Assembly (NCBI GenBank): GCA_964537075.1 | Contig: CAZIBB010000006.1 | Span: forward strand, 1-30,993 | Length of the DNA stretch: 30,993 nt | From: CAYTED01 sp964537075 | GTDB lineage: Bacteria > Patescibacteriota > Minisyncoccia > Moranbacterales > UBA1568 | Direction of reading: 5' to 3' | Part shown: in pieces, positions 6,180 to 14,343 of the stretch | Layout: each line of letters opens with the position of its first letter | Position numbering within the stretch: the first letter of the stretch is position 1 | Program-made: the position numbers and the translations under genes | Notes under the pieces: generated by a model | The model's input: only the letters and a program-made list of their open reading frames with translations | Database searches by the model: none | What the model was told of the DNA's origin: nothing

Positions 6180-8735
6180 ATGACCATGATCCATTTCTTG
6201 AGACCAAAAAAGTCTTCCCTTGATCCTCTTCCTGAAAAAAATTCAAAAGGTGTGTCAAAAGCACGCCGTTTTTTAAAGTTTTGCTTTAAACTCAGCATTT
6301 TTTTTATTTTCATCGGAATTATCGCCATTATTGGTATTTTCGCCTATGTTGCCAAAGACCTCCCAAGTCCGGGGAAGGTCAACAAGCGCTTCATCGCTGA
6401 ATCGACGAAAATCTATGATCGCACCGGCGAACACCTCCTGTACGAGGTTCATGGCGAAGAAAAACGCACCCTCATCCCTTTTTCCGAAATGCCAGAGAGT
6501 CTTCGCGCCGCCACCCTCACCCTCGAAGATCAGGACTTCTATTCTCATCACGGCATAAAGTTTACCTCCATTATCCGATCCATCCTGAAGGATGTCCTGC
6601 GGCGGAGCGCTGCTCAAGGGGGATCGACCATCACTCAGCAATTCGTGAAAAATTCCCTTCTGACAAATGAAAAGACTCTCACGCGAAAAGTCAAAGAGGT
6701 CATTCTTTCCATCGAGATAGAACAAAAATTTTCCAAAGACGAGATTCTCGCCATGTACCTCAATGAAATCCCCTATGGTTCTAATGCCTATGGCATAGAG
6801 GCGGCGGCTCAAACTTTTTTCAACAAGCACGCCAAAGAACTCACGCTTGATGAGGCGGCTGTCCTCGCTTCTCTCCCGAAGGCGCCGAGCACCTACTCCC
6901 CGTATGGATCACGAACGGAGCAATTAAAAATCCGCCAAGAGGTCGCCCTCAAAAATATGGCGAGACTCGGCTACATCACACAGGAGCAATCTGATGAGGC
7001 GATAGCGGTCGACGTCTTGAAAAAAATCTCACCGCAAAAAAATATCATCGCCGCACCGCACTTCGTCATGTATGTGAAGGAATACCTCGATCAGAAATAT
7101 GGCGAGCTCTCTATCGAGCAGAGTGGCCTCAAAGTATATACGACGCTCGACTGGGACAAACAAATGGCGGCTGAACAGGCGGTGCGCGAAGGTGCGGAAA
7201 AAAACAAGAAGTGGAAAGCTTCGAATGCCGCGCTGGTCGCTATCGATCCGAAAACCGGCCAGATTCTCGCCATGGTCGGATCGAAGGATTATTTCGATAA
7301 CTCCATTGATGGGCAGGTAAATGTCGCTCTTCGTGAACGCCAACCAGGGTCTTCCATGAAGCCCTACATCTATCTCACCGCTTTCGAGAAAGGGTACACT
7401 CCTGATACTATTTTGTACGATACCCCGACCCAATTCGATACCAATGAGGAAAAAAAATATGAGCCGCAGAATTATGATGGAAAGTTTCGCGGTCCGCTTC
7501 CGATAAAGGAAGCCTTCCCTCAGTCGCTCAATGTTCCCGCCGTGAAAATGCTGTATCTCGTCGGTGTGAATGACGCTGTCAAAACAGCGAAGAATCTCGG
7601 AATCACCACGCTCAACTACCCTGATCGTTATGGCCTCTCGCTTGTTCTCGGCGGTGGCGAAGTGAAGCTCCTCGACCATGTGCATGCCTATGCGTCACTT
7701 GCCGCAGGTGGTATCCGACGATCGAAAACAGCGCTCCTTCGCGTGGAAAACGCAAAAGGAGACATCCTCGAAGAATACCAGAGTGACCCGGGCGAACGCG
7801 TCGTCGAAGAAAAGTATGTCGCCGCGCTTGATCATGTCATGGCAACAAATGCTTACCGCGCGCCTGTCTTCGGTGAAAACAATTCCTTTCGTTTCGACAA
7901 TCGGCAAGTGGCCGCGAAAACAGGGACTACGAATGAGTTTCGTGACGCCTGGGCCATGGGATTTGCCCCGTCCATCGCTGTCGGTGTTTGGGTAGGGAAC
8001 AACGACAATGCCGCGATGACCCCTGGCGCGGACGGCTCTATCGTCGCCGCACCGATCTGGCGATCTTTTATGGATAAAGCGCTTACCAATACGCCGATTG
8101 AAAACTTTCCGGAATACAAGCTCGAAGATTTAATCAGTGAAAATTCTGTCGATAAGCCGCTCATGAACGGCAAAGTCGAGTCAAAAGAGGCAGTGAAAGT
8201 ATGTGAAATAAAAGACGATACATACTGCCTCGCGAATGATTATTGTCGAGAAAAGGACGTCACGAAAAAAACCTTTGTTTCCAGTCATGACATTCTTTAT
8301 TATGTGGATCGAAGCGACCCTCTCGGTGCGATTCCGGACAAACCGGATCGCGATCCGCAGTATAAGGCCTGGGAAAAAGGCGTGAAGGATTGGTATTCCA
8401 AGGACAAGAAAATTATCTTTGATGCGCCTCCAAAGGACAGTTGCAAACAGGGCGATTTTCCCCAATATTTGCCGTCCATCACGCTCTCTGTGCCGTCAAG
8501 CACCTCTTCAGCGACCATCACCCTCCAGTCCAGTGTCAACGCCGCCTATGGAGTGTCAAGCATTACCTACAAGGTTGATGGCAGTGTGATTGGTTCATCT
8601 GAAAGCAGTTCTTATAGTGTTTCTTACTCGATCCCCATCGACAAAAATAATTCTACCATCACCATCGAGGCTGAGGTTCGTGATAAAAATGGGAATGGAG
8701 CCAAAACATCCCAGACTATCTCGGTACAATACTAA
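6180..8735 (+). CDS. mrcA: Class A penicillin-binding protein (PBP1A family: glycosyltransferase plus transpeptidase)
   Basis: This enzyme polymerises and cross-links peptidoglycan outside the cytoplasmic membrane. From ATG 6180 the product has 851 residues: a basic cytoplasmic tail, one membrane anchor (about 34-58), then a GT51 glycosyltransferase domain with LEDQDFYSHHG (catalytic Glu 116), GGSTITQQ and YGIEAAAQTFF. The transpeptidase domain has SSMK (nucleophile Ser 391, Lys 394), QSLNVPAVK and KTGTT (Lys 580). Beyond about residue 690 is a linker with four cysteines near CEIKDDTYCLANDYC and DSCK, then an Ig-like beta-sandwich tail (about 755-851, rich in Ser/Thr) ending ISVQY. The membrane-anchored N-terminus and both catalytic sites look intact. 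It has its own promoter upstream and a hairpin terminator downstream. Confidence 0.95.
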   Translation: MTMIHFLRPKKSSLDPLPEKNSKGVSKARRFLKFCFKLSIFFIFIGIIAIIGIFAYVAKDLPSPGKVNKRFIAESTKIYDRTGEHLLYEVHGEEKRTLIPFSEMPESLRAATLTLEDQDFYSHHGIKFTSIIRSILKDVLRRSAAQGGSTITQQFVKNSLLTNEKTLTRKVKEVILSIEIEQKFSKDEILAMYLNEIPYGSNAYGIEAAAQTFFNKHAKELTLDEAAVLASLPKAPSTYSPYGSRTEQLKIRQEVALKNMARLGYITQEQSDEAIAVDVLKKISPQKNIIAAPHFVMYVKEYLDQKYGELSIEQSGLKVYTTLDWDKQMAAEQAVREGAEKNKKWKASNAALVAIDPKTGQILAMVGSKDYFDNSIDGQVNVALRERQPGSSMKPYIYLTAFEKGYTPDTILYDTPTQFDTNEEKKYEPQNYDGKFRGPLPIKEAFPQSLNVPAVKMLYLVGVNDAVKTAKNLGITTLNYPDRYGLSLVLGGGEVKLLDHVHAYASLAAGGIRRSKTALLRVENAKGDILEEYQSDPGERVVEEKYVAALDHVMATNAYRAPVFGENNSFRFDNRQVAAKTGTTNEFRDAWAMGFAPSIAVGVWVGNNDNAAMTPGADGSIVAAPIWRSFMDKALTNTPIENFPEYKLEDLISENSVDKPLMNGKVESKEAVKVCEIKDDTYCLANDYCREKDVTKKTFVSSHDILYYVDRSDPLGAIPDKPDRDPQYKAWEKGVKDWYSKDKKIIFDAPPKDSCKQGDFPQYLPSITLSVPSSTSSATITLQSSVNAAYGVSSITYKVDGSVIGSSESSSYSVSYSIPIDKNNSTITIEAEVRDKNGNGAKTSQTISVQY

Positions 8736-8763
8736 GAGCCTCTCTAAGATCTTCCTCGCCCAA

Positions 8764-8800
8764 AAAAAGACTCCACTCAATATTTGATGGGAGTCTTTTT
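8764..8800. terminator. Bidirectional intrinsic terminator between PBP1A and the DUF721 gene
   Basis: AAAAAGACTCC (8764-8774) pairs perfectly with GGAGTCTTTTT (8790-8800) around a 15-base loop. The stem's A-run and T-run make it a terminator in both directions. It sits between two convergent genes ending at 8735 (+) and 8818 (-). Confidence 0.85.
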
Positions 8801-8817
8801 GAAGATGTTCGCGCCTT

Positions 8818-9114
8818 TCAGTCCATGCTCACCTTTATTTCCCGTATCGCTTCGAGGCCGAGCATGGAGTTTGTTTTTTCCATGAGGTTCTTCCGATTCA
8901 ACCATATTTCACTTGCCCACAGAGAACTCCGGAAGCCGACAAAGAGTTTTTTCTCCTTATAGAAACGCGGCTCAATATTTTCCTGTCCGCGTCCCCCATA
9001 CTCGCCGTGCACCACCATATTAAAGACTGAAAAAATAGTTTTTTCGTCTATTTCCTTCAACTCCCGCGGAGCCTGAAAGTTCTTTTTTTCTAAGTATTGT
9101 TTCAAATCAAGCAT
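8818..9114 (-). CDS. DUF721 / DciA-like protein, candidate replicative helicase loader
   Basis: The 98-residue protein carries the DUF721 hallmark near its C-terminus: KLFVGFRSSLWASEIWLN, a helix, and LGLEAIREIKVSMD. This matches the family pattern of a beta-strand, a SxxWAxEL-type helix and a final VREIxF strand. DciA proteins of this family bind and help load the DnaB helicase at the origin. Its place directly downstream of dnaA and dnaN on the same strand supports a replication role. About 163 bases separate it from dnaN, and 126 of those are a foldback repeat element. It has no recF or gyrB next to it, unlike the actinobacterial arrangement. The function is inferred from family and context. 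Confidence 0.72.
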   Translation of the reverse strand: MLDLKQYLEKKNFQAPRELKEIDEKTIFSVFNMVVHGEYGGRGQENIEPRFYKEKKLFVGFRSSLWASEIWLNRKNLMEKTNSMLGLEAIREIKVSMD

Positions 9115-9150
9115 AGTTCGTAAAATTATTCACCCATTGCCTTTCCACCA

Positions 9151-9276
9151 AGAGAACGTTCATATTTGGTTGAAATTCAAGGCGCGGAGGAAGTGACGAT
9201 GGAGGCGTACTACAGCTACGCTGACGGCGACACGGAGGCTCCGCAAGGCAGAAGTTCACAAATATGAACGTTCTCT
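9151..9276. mobile_element. 126-bp foldback (MITE-like) element beside dnaN
   Basis: The ends are perfect 17-bp inverted repeats, AGAGAACGTTCATATTT at 9151-9167 and its reverse complement at 9260-9276. The inside is also imperfectly palindromic: TGAAATTC against GAAGTTCA, GCGGAG against CTCCGC, and a central GCGTA/TACGC hairpin. It has no coding capacity and lies two bases past the dnaN stop codon. I see no clear target-site duplication. Ends and internal words resemble the element at 12279-12470. Confidence 0.65.
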
Positions 9277-9277
9277 A

Positions 9278-10429
9278 CTATTTCCGGATCGGCATTGCTA
9301 TATAGAGAAAATATTCTTTTTTCTCGCCATTCTCACCACTCATACGGAATTCAACTGGGGTCTGTGGCGTATTACAGCGAAAAATAACCTTCTCTCCCTG
9401 TAAAATATTCAGCCCGTCCAGGATGTATTTCGGATTGAAGGAAATCGTCATTTCCTCGCCTCCTTGTATTTTTGCCTCGACAATCACCTTATTTTCACCG
9501 ATTTCTTGAGACAGCGAAGAGATAATTACCTTCCCGTCATAAGGAATGATTTTAAAGGTGATCTCTCCTGATGATTGTGAGGAAAGCACACTCCCTACCC
9601 TGACCGCCCGGAGCAGATCCTCCCTATCAAATACCACCTCACAGGCGAATTGTTGTGGAATAATCTGTTTATAATCAGGGTATTTCCCATTGATAAGGCG
9701 GGAAATAATCTGTATCTCATCCACCTGAAAGAAAATTTGATTGTCATGGAGGGCTATTTTCACCCACTCACTTTCAGGAGTGATACTCCGCTGTAATTCC
9801 TGAAGGGTCGCCGCCGGGATGATAAGGGAAGGGTGATCTTTGATAAATGAGTGATATCCATCGCTATTCTCCATATTTTCCAATGGAAAAACCTCTTCTC
9901 CGAGACGGAAACTGTCTGTTGCCGCCAAATGGATCTCTTTTTCAAAAAAGAATGCATGTATTCCTGTTAATTCCAATCGGCTATCCGTCAATGAAACACA
10001 GGGAAGGAGTCGAGAAAAGGCTATTTTCAAAAGTTGCGCTGGCAATGCAAAAAAATATTCCCCTTCATATTGCGGAATAAGAGGGAAATCTTTCGCATCA
10101 AGTCCCTTTATCTTCATCTCATATCCGCCACTCACAATTTTTAAAAAATTCCCCTCCATTTCAAAAGAAATCACTTCCTGAACCGGAAGATTATGGATAA
10201 AATTTGAAAGGAGTTTCGCTGGAATGGTAATTCTCCCTTCCTTTTCAATCTTTCCGCCCACATAAGCGACCACGCCGATCTCTAAATTCGTAGCGGAAAG
10301 TTTTAATCTCCCTTTATTCGTTTCTAAAAGAAAATTTCCAAGTATCGGCAAGGTTGATTGTTTTCCAACAACTCGTTCGAGAATATTTATAGCGTGTATA
10401 ATATTTTCTTGAGTACAGAGAAATTTCAT
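9278..10429 (-). CDS. dnaN: DNA polymerase III beta sliding clamp
   Basis: This 383-residue protein is the ring-shaped clamp that tethers the replicative polymerase to DNA. It has the usual length and the three repeated clamp domains. The N-terminus MKFLCTQENIIHAINILERVVGK is typical, as are LPILGNFLLE in domain 1, FPLIPQYEG in the first linker, and the C-terminal end YFLYIAMPIRK (families usually end with a YxxMPxR pattern). It follows dnaA on the same strand, with a 281-base spacer that is a candidate origin. No Shine-Dalgarno sequence is visible; the 60 bases before the start are nearly all A and T. Confidence 0.97.
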   Translation of the reverse strand: MKFLCTQENIIHAINILERVVGKQSTLPILGNFLLETNKGRLKLSATNLEIGVVAYVGGKIEKEGRITIPAKLLSNFIHNLPVQEVISFEMEGNFLKIVSGGYEMKIKGLDAKDFPLIPQYEGEYFFALPAQLLKIAFSRLLPCVSLTDSRLELTGIHAFFFEKEIHLAATDSFRLGEEVFPLENMENSDGYHSFIKDHPSLIIPAATLQELQRSITPESEWVKIALHDNQIFFQVDEIQIISRLINGKYPDYKQIIPQQFACEVVFDREDLLRAVRVGSVLSSQSSGEITFKIIPYDGKVIISSLSQEIGENKVIVEAKIQGGEEMTISFNPKYILDGLNILQGEKVIFRCNTPQTPVEFRMSGENGEKKEYFLYIAMPIRK

Positions 10430-10435
10430 AAGAGT

Positions 10436-10689
10436 GTATTTTAATAATTGTAATTATTTCTTTAGATTATTTAAAAATGTATTATTACTATTAGGGATGT
10501 GAATAGGTGGAGAAGTTTGTTTTATCGCGGAAGAAAGCAAATATATCTGATGTTGAAAAAGGAGGAGAGTGGGTATAGTCATAGTGTTGAATAGGAAGGG
10601 GCGAGAAAAGAGTGAAAGAGCGGGATGGATAATATTTTTCGAGGGGAGTTATACAGAGAGGAAGCGGAGTTGAAATACACTTATACACT
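10436..10689. other. Candidate chromosomal replication origin (oriC) in the dnaA-dnaN spacer
   Basis: The spacer holds an AT-rich stretch (about 10436-10493, a possible unwinding element) and four 9-mers that match the DnaA box TTATCCACA at 7 of 9 positions. On the + strand these are TTATACAGA (10649-10657) and TTATACACT (10681-10689). On the - strand they are TTATCCATC (10624-10632) and CTATTCACA (10498-10506). ATACAC or ATACAG occurs four times within 50 bases (10651-10699). Flanking genes (dnaA, dnaN, rpmH, rnpA) and the strand switch nearby are typical of an origin. None of the boxes is perfect, so this is a prediction. Confidence 0.5.
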
Positions 10690-10710
10690 GAATATACAGG
10701 GATTAATGGT

Positions 10711-12156
10711 TTAAGAATAGTAGAGACGTTCCTTAAGGGTGTTGATTTCCTCTTTGAGCTGGGTATTGAGCTGGATATTTTTATGGATTTTTTCAAAAGC
10801 ATGGAGGGCGGTAGTGTGATCCCTTCCTCCAAAAACGGAACCGATACTAGAAAAGGATGTTTGGAGTTCGCTCCGCATGAGATACATGGCCATTTGTCTT
10901 GGATGGGATATTTCTTTTTTCCGGCCCTTTTTAATAAGCTCCTCCCGTTCTATCTTATAATAATCGTTGATAACCCGGAAAATATCATCCAGGGTGAGAT
11001 TCTTTTTTGTCTGGAAAATAAGCTGAGAGAGGATTTTTTCTGTTGCTGATGGGGATGGTGTAATTTTATGGAATTCACAATAGGCGATAACCCGATTGAG
11101 GGCTCCTTCGAGTTCGCGCACATTCTGAGTGATATTCTCCGCGATGTAGTGAAGGGACTCCCGATCGATACGAAACCCTTTCTCGCTCATCTTCGCTTCG
11201 AGAATGGCGATGCGAGTCTCATAGTTCGGCCGGCTGATGTCGGTGATCATTCCGCCCTGGAAGCGGGATCGGAGGCGGTCTTCAAGGGTAGCGATGGCAT
11301 GTGGAGGCCGGTCACTTGAGATGACTATCTGCTTATTCAGCTGATAGAGCGCATTAAAGATATGAAAAAATTCGGACTGAGTCTTCTCTTTGCCGGAAAG
11401 AAACTGCACATCATCGATGATGAGGAGGTCAATTTGCTGATAGTAGTCTTTGAACTGGTCGATTTTCTGATTTTTGATGGAATCGACCAGTTCGGTAGTG
11501 AATCGTTCCGAAGTGATGTATTTGATTTTTTTCTCCGGGTGTTTGATGGTGAGTTCATTGCCGATAGACTGGAGGAGATGTGTTTTCCCTAACCCCACGC
11601 CGCCATAGATGAAGAGAGGATTATACACCATGCCGGGATTTTGAGAAACAGCAAAACAGGCCGCTCGTGCCAGCTCATTATTTTCTGACACGATGAAGTT
11701 ATCAAAGGTGTATCGGTGATTGAGGTTTGACTGATGCGGGTACTGTGGACCATCAGCAGGAGAACCGCCTGAAAATCTCCGGTGCGAATGGGGCGGATAC
11801 GACTGGAGAGTATTGAGGGAAGGCTTGTTTTCAGGGGCTTTGATAGCATCAATAGAGCGGCCTCGAGCGAACTGAGCATCCGGAGACTGCTGATGCGCGG
11901 ACGGATTTTCCATGCGGATGACACACTGGATGTCCTTGACTTCCTCGGTGTGAATTTTCCGCAGCGCCTTCAATATGTAAAGATTGTATTTATTCTCAAG
12001 CCACTCTTTCGCAAATCCATTTGGCACACCGATAGTCACAACCCCCTTGTCCATGGTGAGAATACTGGTATTTTTAAACCAGGTGATGAAATTGGCGCGA
12101 GAAATAGAGAGTTCAATTTCCCCAAGGACGGCTTTCCATAGCTCTTCGTGAGTCAT
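10711..12156 (-). CDS. dnaA: Chromosomal replication initiator protein DnaA
   Basis: DnaA binds DnaA boxes and melts the origin. The 481-residue protein has all four domains. Domain I (1-80) begins MTHEELWKAVLGEIELSISR. Next is a variable linker to about 145. The AAA+ domain has Walker A GGVGLGKTHLL and Walker B LLIIDDVQFL. The C-terminal helix-turn-helix carries the family signature GGRDHTTALHAFEKI. It reads away from rpmH and is followed by dnaN on the same strand. A strong extended -10 (TGATATAAT) lies 28 bases upstream of the start. Length and motifs are complete. Confidence 0.97.
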   Translation of the reverse strand: MTHEELWKAVLGEIELSISRANFITWFKNTSILTMDKGVVTIGVPNGFAKEWLENKYNLYILKALRKIHTEEVKDIQCVIRMENPSAHQQSPDAQFARGRSIDAIKAPENKPSLNTLQSYPPHSHRRFSGGSPADGPQYPHQSNLNHRYTFDNFIVSENNELARAACFAVSQNPGMVYNPLFIYGGVGLGKTHLLQSIGNELTIKHPEKKIKYITSERFTTELVDSIKNQKIDQFKDYYQQIDLLIIDDVQFLSGKEKTQSEFFHIFNALYQLNKQIVISSDRPPHAIATLEDRLRSRFQGGMITDISRPNYETRIAILEAKMSEKGFRIDRESLHYIAENITQNVRELEGALNRVIAYCEFHKITPSPSATEKILSQLIFQTKKNLTLDDIFRVINDYYKIEREELIKKGRKKEISHPRQMAMYLMRSELQTSFSSIGSVFGGRDHTTALHAFEKIHKNIQLNTQLKEEINTLKERLYYS

Positions 12157-12183
12157 AAAAAAAGAAGATAACGAAACGCAAGC

Positions 12184-12192
12184 ATTATATCA
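12184..12192 (-). promoter_or_regulatory. Extended -10 promoter of dnaA
   Basis: Read on the - strand the site is TGATATAAT, a perfect TGnTATAAT extended -10. No good -35 hexamer lies 16-18 bases upstream, which is acceptable for extended -10 promoters. The start codon of dnaA is at 12156, giving a short leader of about 20 bases without a Shine-Dalgarno sequence. Confidence 0.65.
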
Positions 12193-12278
12193 TGATGCGC
12201 AAAGTCTCACGAGGGGAGTGGTGCATATCCGGTGTACAAGTCTACGGACAGCCTTTGCCGAGGGTATTTTCTTCCCTG

Positions 12279-12470
12279 AGAGCCTGTTCAAAATCTCATG
12301 TCGGACATGAAATTCCATCATTTTGAGCGAAAATTCTGAAAATTGAGGAGGAATATCGAGATATTCCGACGAGATTTTCAGGATTTGTAGCCAAAATGAT
12401 GGAATTTCAGGCGACAAGCAAGAAAAATTATTATTTTTGAACGCTTGCGGTGAGATCTTGAACAGGCTCT
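12279..12470. mobile_element. 192-bp foldback (MITE-like) element between dnaA and rpmH
   Basis: The terminal inverted repeats are 20 bp with one mismatch: 12279-12298, beginning AGAGCCTGTTCA, and 12451-12470. A second, perfect 18-bp inverted repeat (12308-12325 and 12392-12409, TGAAATTCCATCATTTTG) is nested inside. The core has GGAATATC/GATATTCC. On the right a separate hairpin (CAAGC...GCTTG with an AAAAAT/ATTTTT stem) is inserted between the two repeat layers. There is no coding capacity. This element fills most of the 438-base gene-free stretch 12157-12594; the rest holds the dnaA and rpmH promoters. Confidence 0.7.
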
Positions 12471-12538
12471 GAATAGTATTTACGCAGAGAAAAGTGATTC
12501 TTTGCGCTTTTGGTGCTGTGCTGAATAGATGTGGTGGT

Positions 12539-12567
12539 TTGACATTTTCCTGAAAAGAGCGTATTTT
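12539..12567 (+). promoter_or_regulatory. Consensus sigma70 promoter for rpmH-rnpA-yidC-jag
   Basis: A perfect -35 TTGACA (12539-12544) and -10 TATTTT (12562-12567) are spaced by 17 bases. Transcription would start near 12574, about 20 bases before the rpmH ATG. Strong promoters are usual for ribosomal protein genes. Confidence 0.8.
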
Positions 12568-12594
12568 AGTTCTACTACTTAGTAACCGAATTTT

Positions 12595-12735
12595 ATGGCA
12601 ACCAAAAGAACGTACCAACCGAAAAAACTTCGTCGAGCCCGTCGGCACGGTTTTCTTGAGCGTATGTCAACACCAGGCGGACGAGAAGTTGTAGCGAAGC
12701 GTCGCCGCGAAGGCCGCAAAAAGCTCACTGTTTGA
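12595..12735 (+). CDS. rpmH: 50S ribosomal protein L34
   Basis: The 46-residue, very basic product starts MATKRTYQPKKLRRARRHGF and ends GRKKLTV, with STPGGREVVAKRRREGR in between. This is the canonical L34 sequence throughout. It is a structural protein of the large ribosomal subunit near the exit region. It heads the rpmH-rnpA-yidC-jag operon, 19 bases before rnpA, and is transcribed divergently from dnaA, the classic origin-proximal order. No Shine-Dalgarno sequence precedes it. Confidence 0.97.
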   Translation: MATKRTYQPKKLRRARRHGFLERMSTPGGREVVAKRRREGRKKLTV

Positions 12736-12754
12736 TTCTCCTAGCAGTATAGAT

Positions 12755-13087
12755 ATGACTCCACAGGGATTCCGACTTCGGAAAAACTGCGATATAGAAA
12801 GGGTTTTTCGAGAGGGAAAACCCCTTTTTTGTGCGTTTCTCGGTTGTCGCTATGCGGCGGCAAAAGACGGCACATATGCTGCTTTTTCGATTTCAAAGAA
12901 GCAGTTTCAAGCCGCAACGGATCGGAATCGTATGAAGCGGCGCCTTCGGGAGTCGTTCCGCGAATATATTAAAAGAGGGATTATCCCTTCCGGTGAATAT
13001 GTTTTTTTCTTCACGAAGCAGGCGAAAAACCCTTCTTTTCAGGAGATAAAGGACGCGATGCGAGCCATTTTCGAGAAAATACGCTAA
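12755..13087 (+). CDS. rnpA: Ribonuclease P protein component
   Basis: This 110-residue basic protein binds the catalytic RNase P RNA and helps it recognise pre-tRNA for 5' maturation. The family signature is clear: an N-terminal FRLRKNCDIERVFREGK helix, a middle beta-strand region with AAFSISKKQF, and the conserved RNR helix DRNRMKRRLRESFRE (about residues 56-70), then a C-terminal helix. The length is typical. It follows rpmH by 19 bases and lies 48 bases before yidC in the usual operon. The RNA partner (rnpB) is not in this window. Confidence 0.93.
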   Translation: MTPQGFRLRKNCDIERVFREGKPLFCAFLGCRYAAAKDGTYAAFSISKKQFQAATDRNRMKRRLRESFREYIKRGIIPSGEYVFFFTKQAKNPSFQEIKDAMRAIFEKIR

Positions 13088-13135
13088 GATAGAGAGTAAC
13101 AGGTCTAAATAATATTATTGTTTTGAATTAAACGT

Positions 13136-13864
13136 ATGGGCGAGCTTTTTCATGTTATTGTCTCTCAGCCGATCTATAATACGCTTATTTTTTTCTATAA
13201 TACCCTGCCAGGCGGCGATTTTGGCGTGGCGGTGATTGCGACGACCATACTCTTGCGGACTATTTTTATCCCATTGTACAGGAAGCAACTCGAATCTCAG
13301 CGGGAAATGCAGGTATTGCAGCCGAAAATCAAGGAACTCCAGAAACAGTATAAAGGAGATAAGGCAAAATTATCCGAGATGCAGATGAAGCTGTATCGGG
13401 AGCACAAGGTGAATCCGCTCGGAGGGTGCCTCCCTATTATTGTGCAGGTTATTTTTCTTATCGCAATTTATCAGGTTATTATTGGCATTTCTCAGGGTGG
13501 ATTTATGGCGAACGGATCTGATCTGTATCGGTTTATTGCGAATCCGGGAGAAATCGCGCATCATTTTTTTGGAATCGCCGATCTAGCAAAGCCGAGCTAT
13601 CTCTTCGCTGTTCTGGCCGCTATCGCTCAGTTTTATCAGGTGAAAATGATGCTTGATGTTCAGAAGGCAGCCCTACCAGAGAAAAAAGAAACCGATTCGA
13701 CGGAGCCTGATTTTATGGCTATCATGAACAAGCAGATGCTCTTTATCGGTCCTGGGATGACGCTTTTCATCGGGATTACCTTCCCAGCGGCGCTTTCCCT
13801 GTACTGGCTTGTTTCGACGGTTTTTACTATCATTCAACAGGCGTTCATCTTTAAGAAGAAATGA
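13136..13864 (+). CDS. yidC: Membrane protein insertase YidC/Oxa1
   Basis: YidC inserts and folds membrane proteins, alone or with Sec. The 242-residue form lacks the large periplasmic domain of proteobacterial YidC and matches the short Gram-positive/CPR type. Features are a first membrane segment (GVAVIATTILLRTIFIPLYR) with the conserved arginine that sits in the hydrophilic groove, a cytoplasmic helical hairpin (MQVLQPKIKELQKQYKGD), the following segment LGGCLPIIVQVIFLIAIYQV, and a final SLYWLVSTVFTIIQQ helix. Its stop overlaps the ATG of the next gene by four bases (ATGA), which suggests translational coupling. Confidence 0.95.
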   Translation: MGELFHVIVSQPIYNTLIFFYNTLPGGDFGVAVIATTILLRTIFIPLYRKQLESQREMQVLQPKIKELQKQYKGDKAKLSEMQMKLYREHKVNPLGGCLPIIVQVIFLIAIYQVIIGISQGGFMANGSDLYRFIANPGEIAHHFFGIADLAKPSYLFAVLAAIAQFYQVKMMLDVQKAALPEKKETDSTEPDFMAIMNKQMLFIGPGMTLFIGITFPAALSLYWLVSTVFTIIQQAFIFKKK

Positions 13865-14337
13865 TTATTATGGCTATGGATAAACAACAAATCGTTCAAA
13901 GTGAAGTTGAAACTCTCCTCGAGAAAATAGGATTTCCTGCCGAGGTAACCGCGCTCATGACGGGTGAGGCGAGCTATTCGATACGGATAACGGTTTCCGA
14001 TGGATCAAAGCTTCTAATCGGTCAGCACGGTGTCGCCCTTTCCGCGCTCCAATACATCATCCGGTCAGTGCTCATGAGGAAGCTTCAGGAAAGAGCGGAG
14101 GTATTGGTAGATGTAAATGGGTATTGGGAAGAAAAAAAACCGCTGCTTGAGCGCGAGGCCGCGGCTGCCGAGGAAGAAGTTCTTCGTACGGGTCATCCGG
14201 TAGTGCTTCGACCGATGCTTCCTTATGAGCGGAAAGTCGTGCATACGTTTTTGGTCGCGCGAAACAAGGTGATGACCGAGAGCTCCGGGCATGGGGAAGA
14301 TCGCAAGGTCATAATTAAGGTTCTCTCGGATATGTGA
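13861..14337 (+). CDS. jag: Jag/KhpB-type RNA-binding protein (KH and R3H domains)
   Basis: The 158-residue protein has a KH-like domain with the GxxG loop in LLIGQHGVALSALQYIIRSVL (about residues 50-70). It is followed by an R3H domain: RPMLPYERKVVHTFLVARNK and SGHGEDRKVIIKVL. Jag/KhpB proteins bind RNA and affect cell division or elongation in Firmicutes. The short N-terminal part lacks a full Jag-N domain. I use ATG 13861, which overlaps the yidC stop as ATGA; ATGs at 13870 and 13876 are alternatives. It ends the operon, and a repeat-filled spacer follows. Confidence 0.92.
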   Translation: MIIMAMDKQQIVQSEVETLLEKIGFPAEVTALMTGEASYSIRITVSDGSKLLIGQHGVALSALQYIIRSVLMRKLQERAEVLVDVNGYWEEKKPLLEREAAAAEEEVLRTGHPVVLRPMLPYERKVVHTFLVARNKVMTESSGHGEDRKVIIKVLSDM

Positions 14338-14343
14338 AAGGAA

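Noticed and set aside
12163..12278. A second origin or small RNA between dnaA and rpmH
   Set aside because: Apart from the dnaA promoter I find no DnaA-box cluster, and only a very small AGGG/CCCT hairpin.
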